Shown in pieces: positions 7,510-15,786 of a DNA stretch of 64,000 nt (positions are counted from its first letter, which is position 1; every line of letters begins with the position of its first letter). The notes beneath the pieces are model-generated. The model was not told the origin of the DNA. It made no database searches and saw only the letters and a list, made by a program, of their open reading frames with translations. This DNA is from JAMXLG01 sp963765935 (lineage in GTDB: Bacteria > Vulcanimicrobiota > Vulcanimicrobiia > Vulcanimicrobiales > Vulcanimicrobiaceae): contig CAVXXX010000001.1 in assembly GCA_963765935.1 (NCBI GenBank), positions 248,001-312,000 on the forward strand, given 5' to 3'. A program made the translations under genes and the position numbers.

Positions 7510-8711
7510 TCTTCGCACTCGCGCTCGCCGGATCGATGGCGGCGCAAACGTTTTCCAAGGGCCTTACTGATCTTTACGCGTTTGCCGGAACGCAGGCGGC
7601 GGATGAATTCGCTGCAGCGGAACGCGTTGATCCCAGCGCCGTGCTGAATTATTGGGGCGAAGCCCTCGCGCGCGGCACGAATCTGAACATTGGACTGACT
7701 GCAACGCGCTTTGCCGCATCGCAGTCTGCAATCGCGAAAGCATCGCCGTTTCTGGCCGTCGCATCGCCGCAGGATCGAGAACTGGCCGACGCTGTTGCCG
7801 CGCGCTATGCCGGAACGTACGAAGACCGCGACCGCGATGAAGCCGCGTATCAAAGCGCGATGGAACGCTACGTCGCCGCGTTTCCCGATGACGACGACGG
7901 CTCGATGATGCTCGTCGAAGATCTGATGGAGCGTCACGGCATGAATTGGAATGCGAACGGAACACCGGCCGATGATACGTCAGCGCAAATCCTTCGATTG
8001 ACGCAAACCGTACTCACACGTAGTCCGCAGCACCTCTTTGCCAATCATCTCTGCATCCACATCTATGATAACGCGCCGGACCGCACGCCGGCGATTGCAT
8101 GCGCGCAGCGATTAGACGCGATGACGTTCGTCGAACCGGAAGAACACCTCGCGCACATGCCGGCTCACACATGGATAGAATTAGGAGACGGCAAAGCGGC
8201 GCTGCGTTCGAGCGACCGTGCGTGGGCATTGCATCCCGTCGAGTACGCCGAACACGACGCCTATGTCGGCCTGGCTGCGGCGCGCATGTGCGGTGACAAC
8301 GGAGCGGCAGCAGTATGGAGCGAACGTCTCGGCGCCTTAGAAACATCGCCTCCGAACCTCTCACCGCCGCTATACATCCAGCATGCGCGTGCACAGGAAT
8401 CCGCCGGGCACCTCGACGCCGCGATCGCGATTCTTCAACAGCAAGTTCAGGCGCAGGCAACGGTCACGGAACTCGTTCCGTTTTATCCCGCTGATGAAGC
8501 GCTCGGGTCGATGCTGCTACGCGCGCAACGCTACGCACAAGCGCAGATTGTGTTCGCACAAATTCTCGCCCATCATCCGCGTCGGCCGCGCGCGCTCTTT
8601 GGCATGAGCGTCGCGTTGGACGATCTCGGAGACAAAGACGGCGCGCAACGCTATCGGGAAGAGTTCGCGCAGTATTGGGCCGGCGGCGACTTGACGATCG
8701 ATCAATTTTAA
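7506..8711 (+). CDS. Secreted TPR-repeat protein
   Basis: The 401-residue product overlaps the thioesterase gene by four bases, so it is translationally coupled. A short signal-like segment (MIFALALAGSMAAQ) is followed by helical repeats rich in alanine and aromatic residues, for example AQESAGHLDAAIAILQQQVQ and LLRAQRYAQAQIVFAQILAHH, which fit tetratricopeptide repeats in the C-terminal half. The central part contains H-x-C and MPAHTWIELG segments resembling other TPR proteins of soil bacteria. TPR domains act as protein-binding scaffolds; no catalytic domain is visible. Confidence 0.68.
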   Translation: MIFALALAGSMAAQTFSKGLTDLYAFAGTQAADEFAAAERVDPSAVLNYWGEALARGTNLNIGLTATRFAASQSAIAKASPFLAVASPQDRELADAVAARYAGTYEDRDRDEAAYQSAMERYVAAFPDDDDGSMMLVEDLMERHGMNWNANGTPADDTSAQILRLTQTVLTRSPQHLFANHLCIHIYDNAPDRTPAIACAQRLDAMTFVEPEEHLAHMPAHTWIELGDGKAALRSSDRAWALHPVEYAEHDAYVGLAAARMCGDNGAAAVWSERLGALETSPPNLSPPLYIQHARAQESAGHLDAAIAILQQQVQAQATVTELVPFYPADEALGSMLLRAQRYAQAQIVFAQILAHHPRRPRALFGMSVALDDLGDKDGAQRYREEFAQYWAGGDLTIDQF

Positions 8712-8753
8712 CCGTCAGCCGCAATACTGCGCGCAGACGTGAACAACGACGCA
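8712..8753. other. Short intergenic gap
   Basis: The TPR gene and the small minus-strand gene at 8754 are convergent. I see no terminator hairpin in these bases. Confidence 0.4.
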
Positions 8754-8951
8754 TCATGCTCGCGAGGCTCCGCGAAGCACGGCAGCGAGATGTGCGAGCA
8801 GATCGCTCGCGTATTGTGCGCCATCCGCTGCGATCACGCGGATGCTCGTACTTCGAGCGCTTTCACAAAGCCGCGCTTGACGCGCGCGTTTGGCGGAAGC
8901 AAGAGCATCATCGTGACGCACACGGATTTCGGCTTCATGCCATAAGTCCAT
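8754..8951 (-). CDS. Small alanine- and arginine-rich protein of unknown function
   Basis: An ATG at 8951 preceded by TTGAGGAC (SD-like GAGG, six bases away) opens a 65-codon frame ending at 8754. The product starts MDLWHEAEIRVRHDDALASA and is predicted to be mostly helical, with about one charged residue in three and no signal peptide. The helical pattern and good ribosome binding site argue that it is real, but I recognise no family. A strong terminator and a 36-codon ORF lie immediately upstream on the same strand. Confidence 0.5.
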   Translation of the reverse strand: MDLWHEAEIRVRHDDALASAKRARQARLCESARSTSIRVIAADGAQYASDLLAHLAAVLRGASRA

Positions 8952-8976
8952 GATTGTCCTCAATAACAAACGGTGT

Positions 8977-9018
8977 AAAGAAAATAAAAACGCCTCCGAG
9001 CGTTACGCTGGAGGCCTT
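8977..9018 (-). terminator. Strong rho-independent terminator 3' of the small ORF
   Basis: GCCTCC (8992-8997) pairs with GGAGGC (9010-9015) and AGCG pairs with CGCT inside it around a TTA loop. On the minus strand the stem is followed by GTTTTTATTTTC. It ends the transcript carrying the 36-codon ORF and lies 26 bases upstream of the next start codon on the same strand. Confidence 0.8.
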
Positions 9019-9043
9019 CGGAGTCGAATCGAACGCGCTAACG

Positions 9044-9154
9044 TTACGTCGGCGCGGCGCTACGATTTCGACACGAAGGCACAGCGAGGCCGTCGCCGTC
9101 TCGCGAGAGCGGCACGGTCCAACCACATTGATTCATGATTCCGAACGCGGTCAT
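9044..9154 (-). CDS. Small ORF (36 aa), cysteine-containing, unknown function
   Basis: AAAGGAGG, a near-perfect Shine-Dalgarno sequence, lies nine bases before an ATG at 9154. The 36-residue product begins MTAFGIMNQCGWTVPLSRDG and contains a second cysteine near residue 28. It has no signal peptide or membrane segment. The ORF is followed by a strong terminator and preceded by a promoter with an operator-like palindrome, so it forms a complete transcription unit of about 200 bases. It could be a regulatory leader peptide, a small protein or a peptide precursor; nothing in the sequence decides between these. Confidence 0.55.
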   Translation of the reverse strand: MTAFGIMNQCGWTVPLSRDGDGLAVPSCRNRSAAPT

Positions 9155-9205
9155 TAGTACGTGCCTCCTTTCATGTCAATCCGATAGCGAGGTTCAACTC
9201 TACCA

Positions 9206-9229
9206 CGCTTGCTTTACTATACGCAAGCG
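9206..9229 (-). promoter_or_regulatory. Palindrome over the -10 region of the small ORF
   Basis: CGCTTGC (9206-9212) and GCAAGCG (9223-9229) form a perfect 7-bp inverted repeat with a 10-base spacer. On the minus strand the spacer contains TATAGT, a good -10 element; a -35 element is less clear. A repressor binding the palindrome would block the promoter. Confidence 0.5.
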
Positions 9230-9278
9230 GAATCTCGCTGCGTACAGGAAGGGTTACAGGGCGGCGTTCACCAATCGG

Positions 9279-9308
9279 TTGACTCCGCCGGACCCCGTTT
9301 GGTATACT
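9279..9308 (+). promoter_or_regulatory. Sigma-70-type promoter of tRNA-Val
   Basis: TTGACT (9279-9284) and TATACT (9303-9308) are separated by 18 bases and stand 23 bases before the tRNA, as expected for a stable-RNA promoter. Confidence 0.75.
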
Positions 9309-9331
9309 GCCCCGGTTGTCCGCGGCTCTGC

Positions 9332-9406
9332 GTGCGTGTAGCTCAGTGGGAGAGCACCACCTTGACACGGTGGGGGTCGTAGGTTCAATCCCTACCACGC
9401 ACACCA
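9332..9406 (+). tRNA. tRNA-Val (GAC)
   Basis: Acceptor GTGCGTG pairs with CACGCAC, the anticodon stem CCACC/GGTGG closes TTGACAC (anticodon GAC), the T loop is GGTTCAATCCC, and CCA is encoded at 9404-9406. It is the only plus-strand tRNA in the window. Confidence 0.94.
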
Positions 9407-9420
9407 TCTTTCGATTTCGA

Positions 9421-9450
9421 GGTCCGGCGAATCGCCGGGCCTTCTTTTTT
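9421..9450 (+). terminator. Terminator of tRNA-Val
   Basis: GGTCCGGCG pairs with CGCCGGGCC (one T-G pair) around AAT, followed by TTCTTTTTT. Confidence 0.8.
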
Positions 9451-9481
9451 GCATGTGGCAAAATTGCGATAACATAATCAT

Positions 9482-10129
9482 ATGCCGCTGCAAAACAGAA
9501 TAACGCCGTTCGGCGATATAGTTGCGCGTCCGGGACGCGGAACGCTGACCGGCAATCGCGGCATCATTCACAACGCGGAGAAGCAGATCGTACGCCCGTG
9601 GCAAGTGAAGCGTTGGATCGCATGCGCACTCGAATTCCGCGGACGTAAACGCGAAGTGATGCAGCCCAATCGGTGGACGCACCTCTTCTTCCTCGATGAA
9701 GCAACGGCGTTTAGTGCGGGGCATCGGCCTTGCGCCGAATGCCGCAACGCCGATTACAAGCGCTTCCGCTCGCTGTGGGAAAGCGTGCACGGAACGACGG
9801 CCGGCGCCGACGCAATCGACAACATACTGCACGCGAGCCGTTTGCAGGACCGCAAGAAGCGTACGTACATGGCGGACATCACCGGCTTACCGGACGGAAC
9901 GTTCATCGCGCTCGAGGGCGAGCCGTGGTTGGTTTTGGGCGATACGATTCATCAATGGTCCGACGCCGGATACTTTGCGCACCGCGGACGCCCCGCGCGC
10001 GGAACAGTGGAAGTGCTCACGCCGGAGCCGATCGTTGCCGTCTTCGCTGCGGGCTATCATCCCGGCGTTCACGTTACTGCACGAGAATCTGATCGTTACC
10101 CGGGACGACGACGCCCGGTACCGTCGTAA
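9482..10129 (+). CDS. Conserved hypothetical protein with PCAEC motif
   Basis: The 215-residue protein opens MPLQNRITPFGDIVARPGRG. Its central part, FFLDEATAFSAGHRPCAECR, is familiar from an uncharacterised conserved family found across soil proteobacteria and other phyla. The CxxC cysteines could bind a metal. No signal peptide or membrane segment is visible, so it is cytoplasmic. The last 56 bases overlap the 3' end of the convergent lipoprotein gene; the final 15 or so residues (SDRYPGRRRPVPS) are probably a non-conserved tail. Confidence 0.7.
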   Translation: MPLQNRITPFGDIVARPGRGTLTGNRGIIHNAEKQIVRPWQVKRWIACALEFRGRKREVMQPNRWTHLFFLDEATAFSAGHRPCAECRNADYKRFRSLWESVHGTTAGADAIDNILHASRLQDRKKRTYMADITGLPDGTFIALEGEPWLVLGDTIHQWSDAGYFAHRGRPARGTVEVLTPEPIVAVFAAGYHPGVHVTARESDRYPGRRRPVPS

Positions 10130-11336
10130 CCGGTGCGCCAAGGCCGCTGGGAGAAATCGGAAGCACGACGAGATCGCCCGTCGCCGAGGTGACTTTGCTC
10201 GCCAGATGTCCAATCGCAACGAGATACTTTCCGTCGGATGTCACGCCGAGCGTCGCAATCTCAGCGAGCGAATCTTTAGCAACGGGAACGGTGTACGTCT
10301 GAATTTGCTGCAGCGTCCCGGTGTTCACTCCGGAGAAAACCGCGATCGCCGAATCAGTCGCAACAAACGCCGTCGTGCCATCGGATGAAATCGCAACGCT
10401 GAAGGGCGTACGAACGCCGGTGATCGGCACGACAGACTGCGCCGCCGCTTTGCCGGGTAACCCGGTAATCTCTACAATCGCCGGGCCGCCACCGACAACG
10501 ACGGCACGCGTCGAATCCGTCGGACTAATTGCTACACCTGCACGCGCATCAGCCGATTCGAGTGCCGGAACATTCGTCAGGTTCGCGGTTTGCGTGAACG
10601 AGTGGTAAACCCATCCGCCCAACGCACCTTGCGACGGCGTCACGCTGTTGACCGAGTACGCCGTGAGACCGCTATAGCCACGCGCGAGCAGTACCTTATT
10701 GTCCGCCGATAGCACGAGGCCGTTGCGAAGATCCGGCGTGTCTATCAGTTCTGCCGCTACCGGTTTGCCGCTACGCAGGCCCGAGACGTGCAGCAATTTG
10801 TTATTCGTGTCGAGCGAGAGTACGGCTTCGTCGCCGTTTTGCAACATACGCAACGCATCCATGTCGTTTCCCCATGGCGATACGTCGAGCGTGTAAGTCG
10901 AAACGGACGGAGACCCGTTTGCAAAACCGCTCACTACGCGAAGGGTCCGCGCGCCGTCCGCCACCAACATGTACGACCAGTCAGGCGAAACGGCGATGTC
11001 TTCCAAATCGAACATGAACGGCAACGGCAAAGTCGAAACTTTCGCCGAAACCGGTTGCCCCGATCCGCCGAAGAGCGACGCAATTTGCAATTCGCCCGGC
11101 CCGTTTGAATCGTCGCCGAAAACCGCGACGCCAATGCGCGTCTGCGAAAGATTGGGAGGTGGCGTATGTTGCTGTGGCGCAGGCGTCGGGTTACCGCCTC
11201 CGCCTCCGGAACCGTTCCCGCTTGGAATTGCGGAACCGCCGCCTCCACCTCCGCCTCCGCCGCATGCGGCCAAAAGAGAAGTGATTGTGAGCGCGAGTGC
11301 AGCTTTGACGATCGACTCAGCATGCAGTTTCAGCAT
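10074..11336 (-). CDS. Lipoprotein with poly-glycine linker and beta-propeller-like body
   Basis: AAGGGG stands nine bases before ATG 11336. The 420-residue product has a lipobox (TSLLAAC, cysteine at about residue 25), then a run of nine glycines and a Gly/Pro linker. The remainder consists of repeated blocks such as DLEDIAVSPDWSYMLVADGA, NGLVLSADNKVLLARGYSG and PFSVAISSDGTTAFVATDSA, typical of YncE/lactonase-type seven-bladed propellers. No catalytic residues can be assigned. It is probably an envelope-anchored binding protein. Confidence 0.72.
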   Translation of the reverse strand: MLKLHAESIVKAALALTITSLLAACGGGGGGGGGSAIPSGNGSGGGGGNPTPAPQQHTPPPNLSQTRIGVAVFGDDSNGPGELQIASLFGGSGQPVSAKVSTLPLPFMFDLEDIAVSPDWSYMLVADGARTLRVVSGFANGSPSVSTYTLDVSPWGNDMDALRMLQNGDEAVLSLDTNNKLLHVSGLRSGKPVAAELIDTPDLRNGLVLSADNKVLLARGYSGLTAYSVNSVTPSQGALGGWVYHSFTQTANLTNVPALESADARAGVAISPTDSTRAVVVGGGPAIVEITGLPGKAAAQSVVPITGVRTPFSVAISSDGTTAFVATDSAIAVFSGVNTGTLQQIQTYTVPVAKDSLAEIATLGVTSDGKYLVAIGHLASKVTSATGDLVVLPISPSGLGAPVTTVPGVVVPGNDQILVQ

Positions 11337-11473
11337 ATCGACGAGCCCCTTCTGGAACGTATCGTACGTTGCCGAGGGGCCGCTAACCGAGTGTCCTTAG
11401 TCGATGGGAATGCAGCCGAACGGCACCTTCGTAGGTCGAACGCCTCGGCCCGGCCGCAGGACGTTGGACCGTG

Positions 11474-12787
11474 CTAAAGAGAGCATTGCGTCCATTTCGG
11501 GTTCAAAAGCGGATCGAAATTCACCGCATCGCTTGACTCTTGCGTCCACTCCTTGCGCACCAGTCCTTCGCGCTCGATCGAGCGTGAAAGCGCGCTCAAG
11601 CGCTCCAGCGGCACGCTGCAATCGGAATCTTCGCATCCGCGCATCGTTACCGGAACGCTGGCTACGCCACCATCAATAAGCTTGTAGTGGTGAAACTGCT
11701 CGATCGACTCGTAGGTAAACCGCACGCGCACGCGGTAGTCGCGCGCGGCCGTTGCGTACAGCTCGAAGACAAGCGCACTGCCGGGCGGCATATCGTCGGC
11801 AACAATGCCGCCGTCCGGCTGCCAATGCGCATCGAGAATTCCACCGAGCGCGCCTAGTTGCGTATCGTGTCCGCTAAAGATCACAACGTTATCGTGGCTG
11901 ATATCGGGAAACATGACGTCGGTATGCGGGCGCCCGGCTTTCGCCTCCAGCATCCCGACGATGTGCGCAAAAAGCGTACCGCCCCGCACCAAGGCATTAT
12001 ACCGATTGCGTGCATTTACGTCGTATGCGAGCACATGCAGCCGCATCGCATCCGCGAGATCGCCGGGCGCATCCGGCCGGCATTGCGCGTATTCAAGAAA
12101 CAGATCTTCCGCATACATCGACGCAGTTTTTAGCGGCCCGCCGAGTTCGCTCAGCCCTTCTTTGTCGCCGATCGCGCTCTCACCCGATGTAACGGGCGCG
12201 CACGACCCGCTGCACCGTGTATCCAGTAGGCGTTGCAGCCCGGCGAATTCCGGCGCGTGCTGCGCCACGATTTGAAGCGGCGGCTTCGGCAGGGTAGCCA
12301 TCACGGCTCCACGCGACGCCGCGGCATCGATACGATCGTTTGCCGCCGCCCACCGCGTCGCATCGAAGAGTGCGTCATCGCTCGCGCTTGAAAGGTCGGC
12401 CGCGTGGTGCACCGGGATCGCATTCCGATTTCCGCAGATTCCCTCGATCAATGCGAGCCCGCTCTCCAGCGTTCGCTGGTCCTTATCCGCGTACAGATAC
12501 AGATTCGGCGCCGTACACGATATCGGAATGCCATTCGATCCGAAGTAGAGGCGATAATACTGCCCGAGGTACGTCATAAGCCGGTATCCGCGCGCCGTGA
12601 GATAACTCGGCGCCACCGGCTGCCAGTCGGCCCATGCATACTGCGCGGGCGTGGTCGAGATACTGCGAACCCCGTGACGCGTGACGACAACGGCGAACAC
12701 CAGCCGATCCGTCTGCTGCTGCGCCGGGATTGCGGCGGCGGGAAGCGCCGCAAGCAGCAGCGCAGCAACAATCGTCGAGAATTTCAA
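11474..12787 (-). CDS. Periplasmic histidine acid phosphatase (phytase/AppA type)
   Basis: The start is TTG at 12787, supported by AAGGAGG seven bases upstream and an immediate signal peptide (MKFSTIVAALLLAALPAAA). The 437-residue protein carries the phosphohistidine motif VTRHGVRS at about residue 37 and the proton-donor motif SGHDTQLG near residue 308, in family-typical positions. The enzyme should release orthophosphate from phosphomonoesters or phytate in the periplasm. It is divergent from the phospholipase C gene and next to the pst genes, a sensible neighbourhood for a phosphate-scavenging enzyme. Confidence 0.88.
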   Translation of the reverse strand: MKFSTIVAALLLAALPAAAIPAQQQTDRLVFAVVVTRHGVRSISTTPAQYAWADWQPVAPSYLTARGYRLMTYLGQYYRLYFGSNGIPISCTAPNLYLYADKDQRTLESGLALIEGICGNRNAIPVHHAADLSSASDDALFDATRWAAANDRIDAAASRGAVMATLPKPPLQIVAQHAPEFAGLQRLLDTRCSGSCAPVTSGESAIGDKEGLSELGGPLKTASMYAEDLFLEYAQCRPDAPGDLADAMRLHVLAYDVNARNRYNALVRGGTLFAHIVGMLEAKAGRPHTDVMFPDISHDNVVIFSGHDTQLGALGGILDAHWQPDGGIVADDMPPGSALVFELYATAARDYRVRVRFTYESIEQFHHYKLIDGGVASVPVTMRGCEDSDCSVPLERLSALSRSIEREGLVRKEWTQESSDAVNFDPLLNPKWTQCSL

Positions 12788-12876
12788 GCCCGAGCCTCCT
12801 TCATCTGTTGTTAACGTTGTGCATGTCGACGGCCACCTGATTTCGAAGCTGTCCTCGGTACTGTCCGGAGGTTTAC

Positions 12877-14565
12877 GTGAAGCGCATTCTTGCTGCCGTC
12901 TTTTCGCTCTCGCTGCTCTTCTGCGGTGCTCCGCTGCACGCGCAGACGCCCGCGCCGCAAGCGTCCTCGGACGATGCGCTCGCGGCGCTCGTGCGTCAGA
13001 AAATCAAACACGTTTTCGTGATTTATCAAGAGAATCGCTCGTTCGATTCGTATTTCGGCACCTTCCCCGGCGCGGAGAACCTCTCGTCGACGCTCGCACA
13101 AACGCAAGGGTTCCGTCAATACGATCCGCTCGGCAACCAATGGGTAACGCCGTTCCGAATCACCGCCACGGATTCCGCCGACGCGGATCACTCGCGTCCC
13201 TCGTTGATCACGAAATCGGACGGCGGCCGCATGGATCTCTTCGTGCCGACGGAGGAGTTCGGGCTCCTTGCGCGCGGGTATTCTCGCGAAGACGCGCAGC
13301 GCGTCGGGCTGCTCACCATGGCCTTCGAAGACTGCGACACGATTCCATATCTGTGGAAATACGCGCGCAACTTCGCGCTCTACGATCATTTCTTTCAAGG
13401 CATGTACGGGCCGTCGACACCGGGCAATATTGACTTGATCGCCGCGCAAACCGGTCAGACGCAATGGGCGAGACACCGCGACGAACAGATCGCAGCGAGC
13501 GGCGTCGGACAAGGCGTTCCGGTCGTCAACGATCTGCCTCCCGCGTTCGGCCCGTGGGGCAACGGCATTACGCCCGCAGCCGGAAAAGCACAGGACGTTC
13601 TTACATTTGCGACGCTGTTCTTGACGCTCTCGGGCAGAGACGCGACAAACGCCAAGCGCGACGATGATGACATCAAGGACGATGTATCGTCGCTCGCAAA
13701 ACGCGACGCACCCGCGATCCCATGGGGCTGGTATCAAGAAGGTTTTGGAGCCAAGCCCGGCAGCAGCGGCCGATCGCCGTACGTCACGCACCACAATGCG
13801 CTGCAATACTTCGGCTATCTGCGCAACAATCAGTACTTTTGGCGCGGCGTGCACAATGTTACGGAGCTGCTCCCGGCAATTCAAAACGGAACGCTCGGCG
13901 ATCGCGGCGTCGTATTCGTCAAGGGCGGTTACACGGACCCGTTCGGATTCAAGCCGGCAGACCACAATCCGTACGTGCAAATGAATTTTCAAGGAGACGA
14001 CGATCACCCTGGATATTCCGATTCGCAGATATCGCAAGCGTTTGTTGCAACGTTCGTAAACGCAATCGCGAAGAGCAAATATTGGAACGATTCGGCAATC
14101 CTCATCGTCTGGGACGATTCCGAAGGCTTCTACGATCACATGTCGCCTCCGCAATTCGAACGCTGCCCCGACGGACATCCGTGCGGCGATGGTCCGCGCG
14201 TTCCCGCAATCCTCATTTCGCCGCTTGCAAAAGATCACGGCATCGTCCGCGATCTCTCCGATCACACGTCGTTTGCAAAGATGTTGGGCCGCATCTTCAA
14301 TCTCCCGGCACTCGCATCGCTGCCGGATGAATCGCCGTATCTCCCCGAAGGTCCGCGGGACACCGATCCACGCCTCTCCGACTTACTCGGCGGCTTCGAT
14401 GCGGAACGATTGAGCGGAACAAAGCTTCCAATCGCGGCATCGCAAGCGATTGTCGAAGACGTCGGCGTGCCGGCAAAAGAAACGTGTTCGTCACTCGGGA
14501 TCATTCCAGATCACGTGCAAGGCGAAGAGAAAGCGCCGGCGGGTTTTGCACCTTTGACGCATTAA
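12877..14565 (+). CDS. Secreted phosphoesterase of the phospholipase C / AcpA family
   Basis: GGAGG lies five bases before GTG 12877. A signal peptide (MKRILAAVFSLSLLFCGAPLHA) leads into the 562-residue protein. The family signature HVFVIYQENRSFDSYFGTFP appears at about residue 46, followed by SADADHSRP, MYGPSTPGN and SAILIVWDDSEGFYDH further on, which supply the metal and phosphate ligands of PF04185-type phosphoesterases. Members cleave phosphatidylcholine or phosphomonoesters outside the cell. With the acid phosphatase and the pst genes it forms a phosphate-acquisition block; no Pho box was found in the 89-base gap upstream. Confidence 0.88.
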   Translation: MKRILAAVFSLSLLFCGAPLHAQTPAPQASSDDALAALVRQKIKHVFVIYQENRSFDSYFGTFPGAENLSSTLAQTQGFRQYDPLGNQWVTPFRITATDSADADHSRPSLITKSDGGRMDLFVPTEEFGLLARGYSREDAQRVGLLTMAFEDCDTIPYLWKYARNFALYDHFFQGMYGPSTPGNIDLIAAQTGQTQWARHRDEQIAASGVGQGVPVVNDLPPAFGPWGNGITPAAGKAQDVLTFATLFLTLSGRDATNAKRDDDDIKDDVSSLAKRDAPAIPWGWYQEGFGAKPGSSGRSPYVTHHNALQYFGYLRNNQYFWRGVHNVTELLPAIQNGTLGDRGVVFVKGGYTDPFGFKPADHNPYVQMNFQGDDDHPGYSDSQISQAFVATFVNAIAKSKYWNDSAILIVWDDSEGFYDHMSPPQFERCPDGHPCGDGPRVPAILISPLAKDHGIVRDLSDHTSFAKMLGRIFNLPALASLPDESPYLPEGPRDTDPRLSDLLGGFDAERLSGTKLPIAASQAIVEDVGVPAKETCSSLGIIPDHVQGEEKAPAGFAPLTH

Positions 14566-14581
14566 GGTGCGAGCAATCGAA

Positions 14582-14616
14582 CTTTAAAGCGTCCTTAACG
14601 CGCATTCGTCTTAATA
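14582..14616 (+). promoter_or_regulatory. Pho-box-like repeats and -10 upstream of first pstS
   Basis: CTTTAAAGCGTCCTTAAC contains two TTTAA/CTTAA units 11 bases apart, with a third CTTAA at 14610-14614 that merges into a possible -10 (TTAATAG). The second pstS carries a nearly identical block, and the unit resembles the PyTTAAPy repeats bound by PhoB-type regulators in cyanobacteria. Confidence 0.65.
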
Positions 14617-14668
14617 GAAGTGCGCGGCTGCACATTGCAAGCCGCTTGACACTGCATAAGGACTAAGC

Positions 14669-15697
14669 TTGAAGAACAGCATTTTGACACGCCTCCTCGC
14701 GGCGGGGTTTGCGCTTGCGCTGACTGCCCCGGCGCTTGCATCAACCGAACTGACTGGGGCCGGCTCGACATTCGTGTACCCTTTCTTCTCCAAGGCATTC
14801 TATCAATACGGTCAGCAGCACAATGACGTTGCCGTCAATTACCAGTCGATCGGAAGCGGCGGCGGCATTCAGCAGTTCACGGAGAAGACGGTTGACTTCG
14901 GCGCGTCCGACGTGCCGATGAACGCTGATGAGCTAAAACGCGCAGGAGACCCGGTTATTCAGGTTCCGGTCGCGCTCGGCGGAGAAGCCATCGTCTATAA
15001 CCTCCCCGGCGTTCACAACGGTCTTCGCCTCACGCGTCAAGTCATCGCAGACATCTTTCTCGGAAAGATCGCGACGTGGAACGACGCGCGGATCGCGAAA
15101 CTAAACGGCGGCACGACGCTTCCGAACACGCCGATCGTTGTCGTGCACCGCTCGGATGGTTCCGGCACGACGTACATTTTCACGGATTTCCTCAGCCACG
15201 TTTCCCCGGAATGGCATGACAAAGTCGGCACTGCGAAGAGCGTCAGCTGGCCGGCACAGACGAGTATCGGTGGAAAAGGTAACGAGGGCGTCGCCGGCCA
15301 GATTCGCAATAGTCCGGGATCGATTGGATACGTAGAACTTGCATACGCGCTCGAGAACCACATGGATTCCGCCATAATTCAGAACGCGTCCGGTAAGTGG
15401 GTGAGCTGCACGGTAGAAAGCGTACGTGCTGCCGCGGCAACGAAACCCAAGATCAGCGCCACGAATTTTTCGATCGTCGACGCTTCCGGCTCGGAAGCGT
15501 ACCCGATCGCCGGCTATTCATGGGCCATGGTGTACAAAGAGATGAAGGACCGCGACCGCGCGCGCAAAGTGCATGACGTGCTGGAATACGTCGTCAGCAG
15601 CCCTGGCCAGCAAATCGCGGCTTCCTTAGATTACGTTCCGCTTCCTGAAAACGTGCAAAACGCGGCGCGCGAACTTCTCAAGGACATGGACCTCTAG
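14669..15697 (+). CDS. pstS: Phosphate ABC transporter substrate-binding protein PstS (first copy)
   Basis: The TTG at 14669 has AAGGA six bases upstream and opens a signal peptide (MKNSILTRLLAAGFALALTAPALA). The mature protein starts STELTGAGSTFVYPFFSKAF, the phosphate-binding loop of PstS, with YQSIGSGGGIQQF and RSDGSGTTYIFTDFL supplying the other phosphate contacts. The 342-residue length is normal. It has a cleavable signal rather than a lipobox, unlike the second copy 89 bases downstream, so the two may serve as soluble and tethered receptors. The upstream Pho box predicts induction under phosphate starvation. Confidence 0.93.
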   Translation: MKNSILTRLLAAGFALALTAPALASTELTGAGSTFVYPFFSKAFYQYGQQHNDVAVNYQSIGSGGGIQQFTEKTVDFGASDVPMNADELKRAGDPVIQVPVALGGEAIVYNLPGVHNGLRLTRQVIADIFLGKIATWNDARIAKLNGGTTLPNTPIVVVHRSDGSGTTYIFTDFLSHVSPEWHDKVGTAKSVSWPAQTSIGGKGNEGVAGQIRNSPGSIGYVELAYALENHMDSAIIQNASGKWVSCTVESVRAAAATKPKISATNFSIVDASGSEAYPIAGYSWAMVYKEMKDRDRARKVHDVLEYVVSSPGQQIAASLDYVPLPENVQNAARELLKDMDL

Positions 15698-15740
15698 ATC
15701 CGGCCTTCGCATCGGTGCCCTCTGTTGCTTTTGTCGAGTT

Positions 15741-15780
15741 CTTACCTTAAAGCGGTCTTAATGAGCCCTCCCGTATATAG
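15741..15780 (+). promoter_or_regulatory. Pho-box-like repeats and -10 upstream of second pstS
   Basis: CTTAC (15741), CTTAA (15746) and CTTAA (15757) include the same AAAGCG spacer as the block before the first pstS, with the last two units 11 bases apart. TATATA (15774-15779) could be the -10, which would put the transcript start next to the annotated ATG. Confidence 0.65.
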
Positions 15781-15786
15781 ATAAGG

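Noticed and set aside
11245..11275. Glycine codon run in the lipoprotein as an assembly error
   Set aside because: Linkers of this type after a lipobox are common in this window (for example 46088), and the frame is intact on both sides.
12788..12876. Pho box between the acid phosphatase and phospholipase C genes
   Set aside because: Only one TTAAC occurs and there is no second unit at 11-bp spacing.
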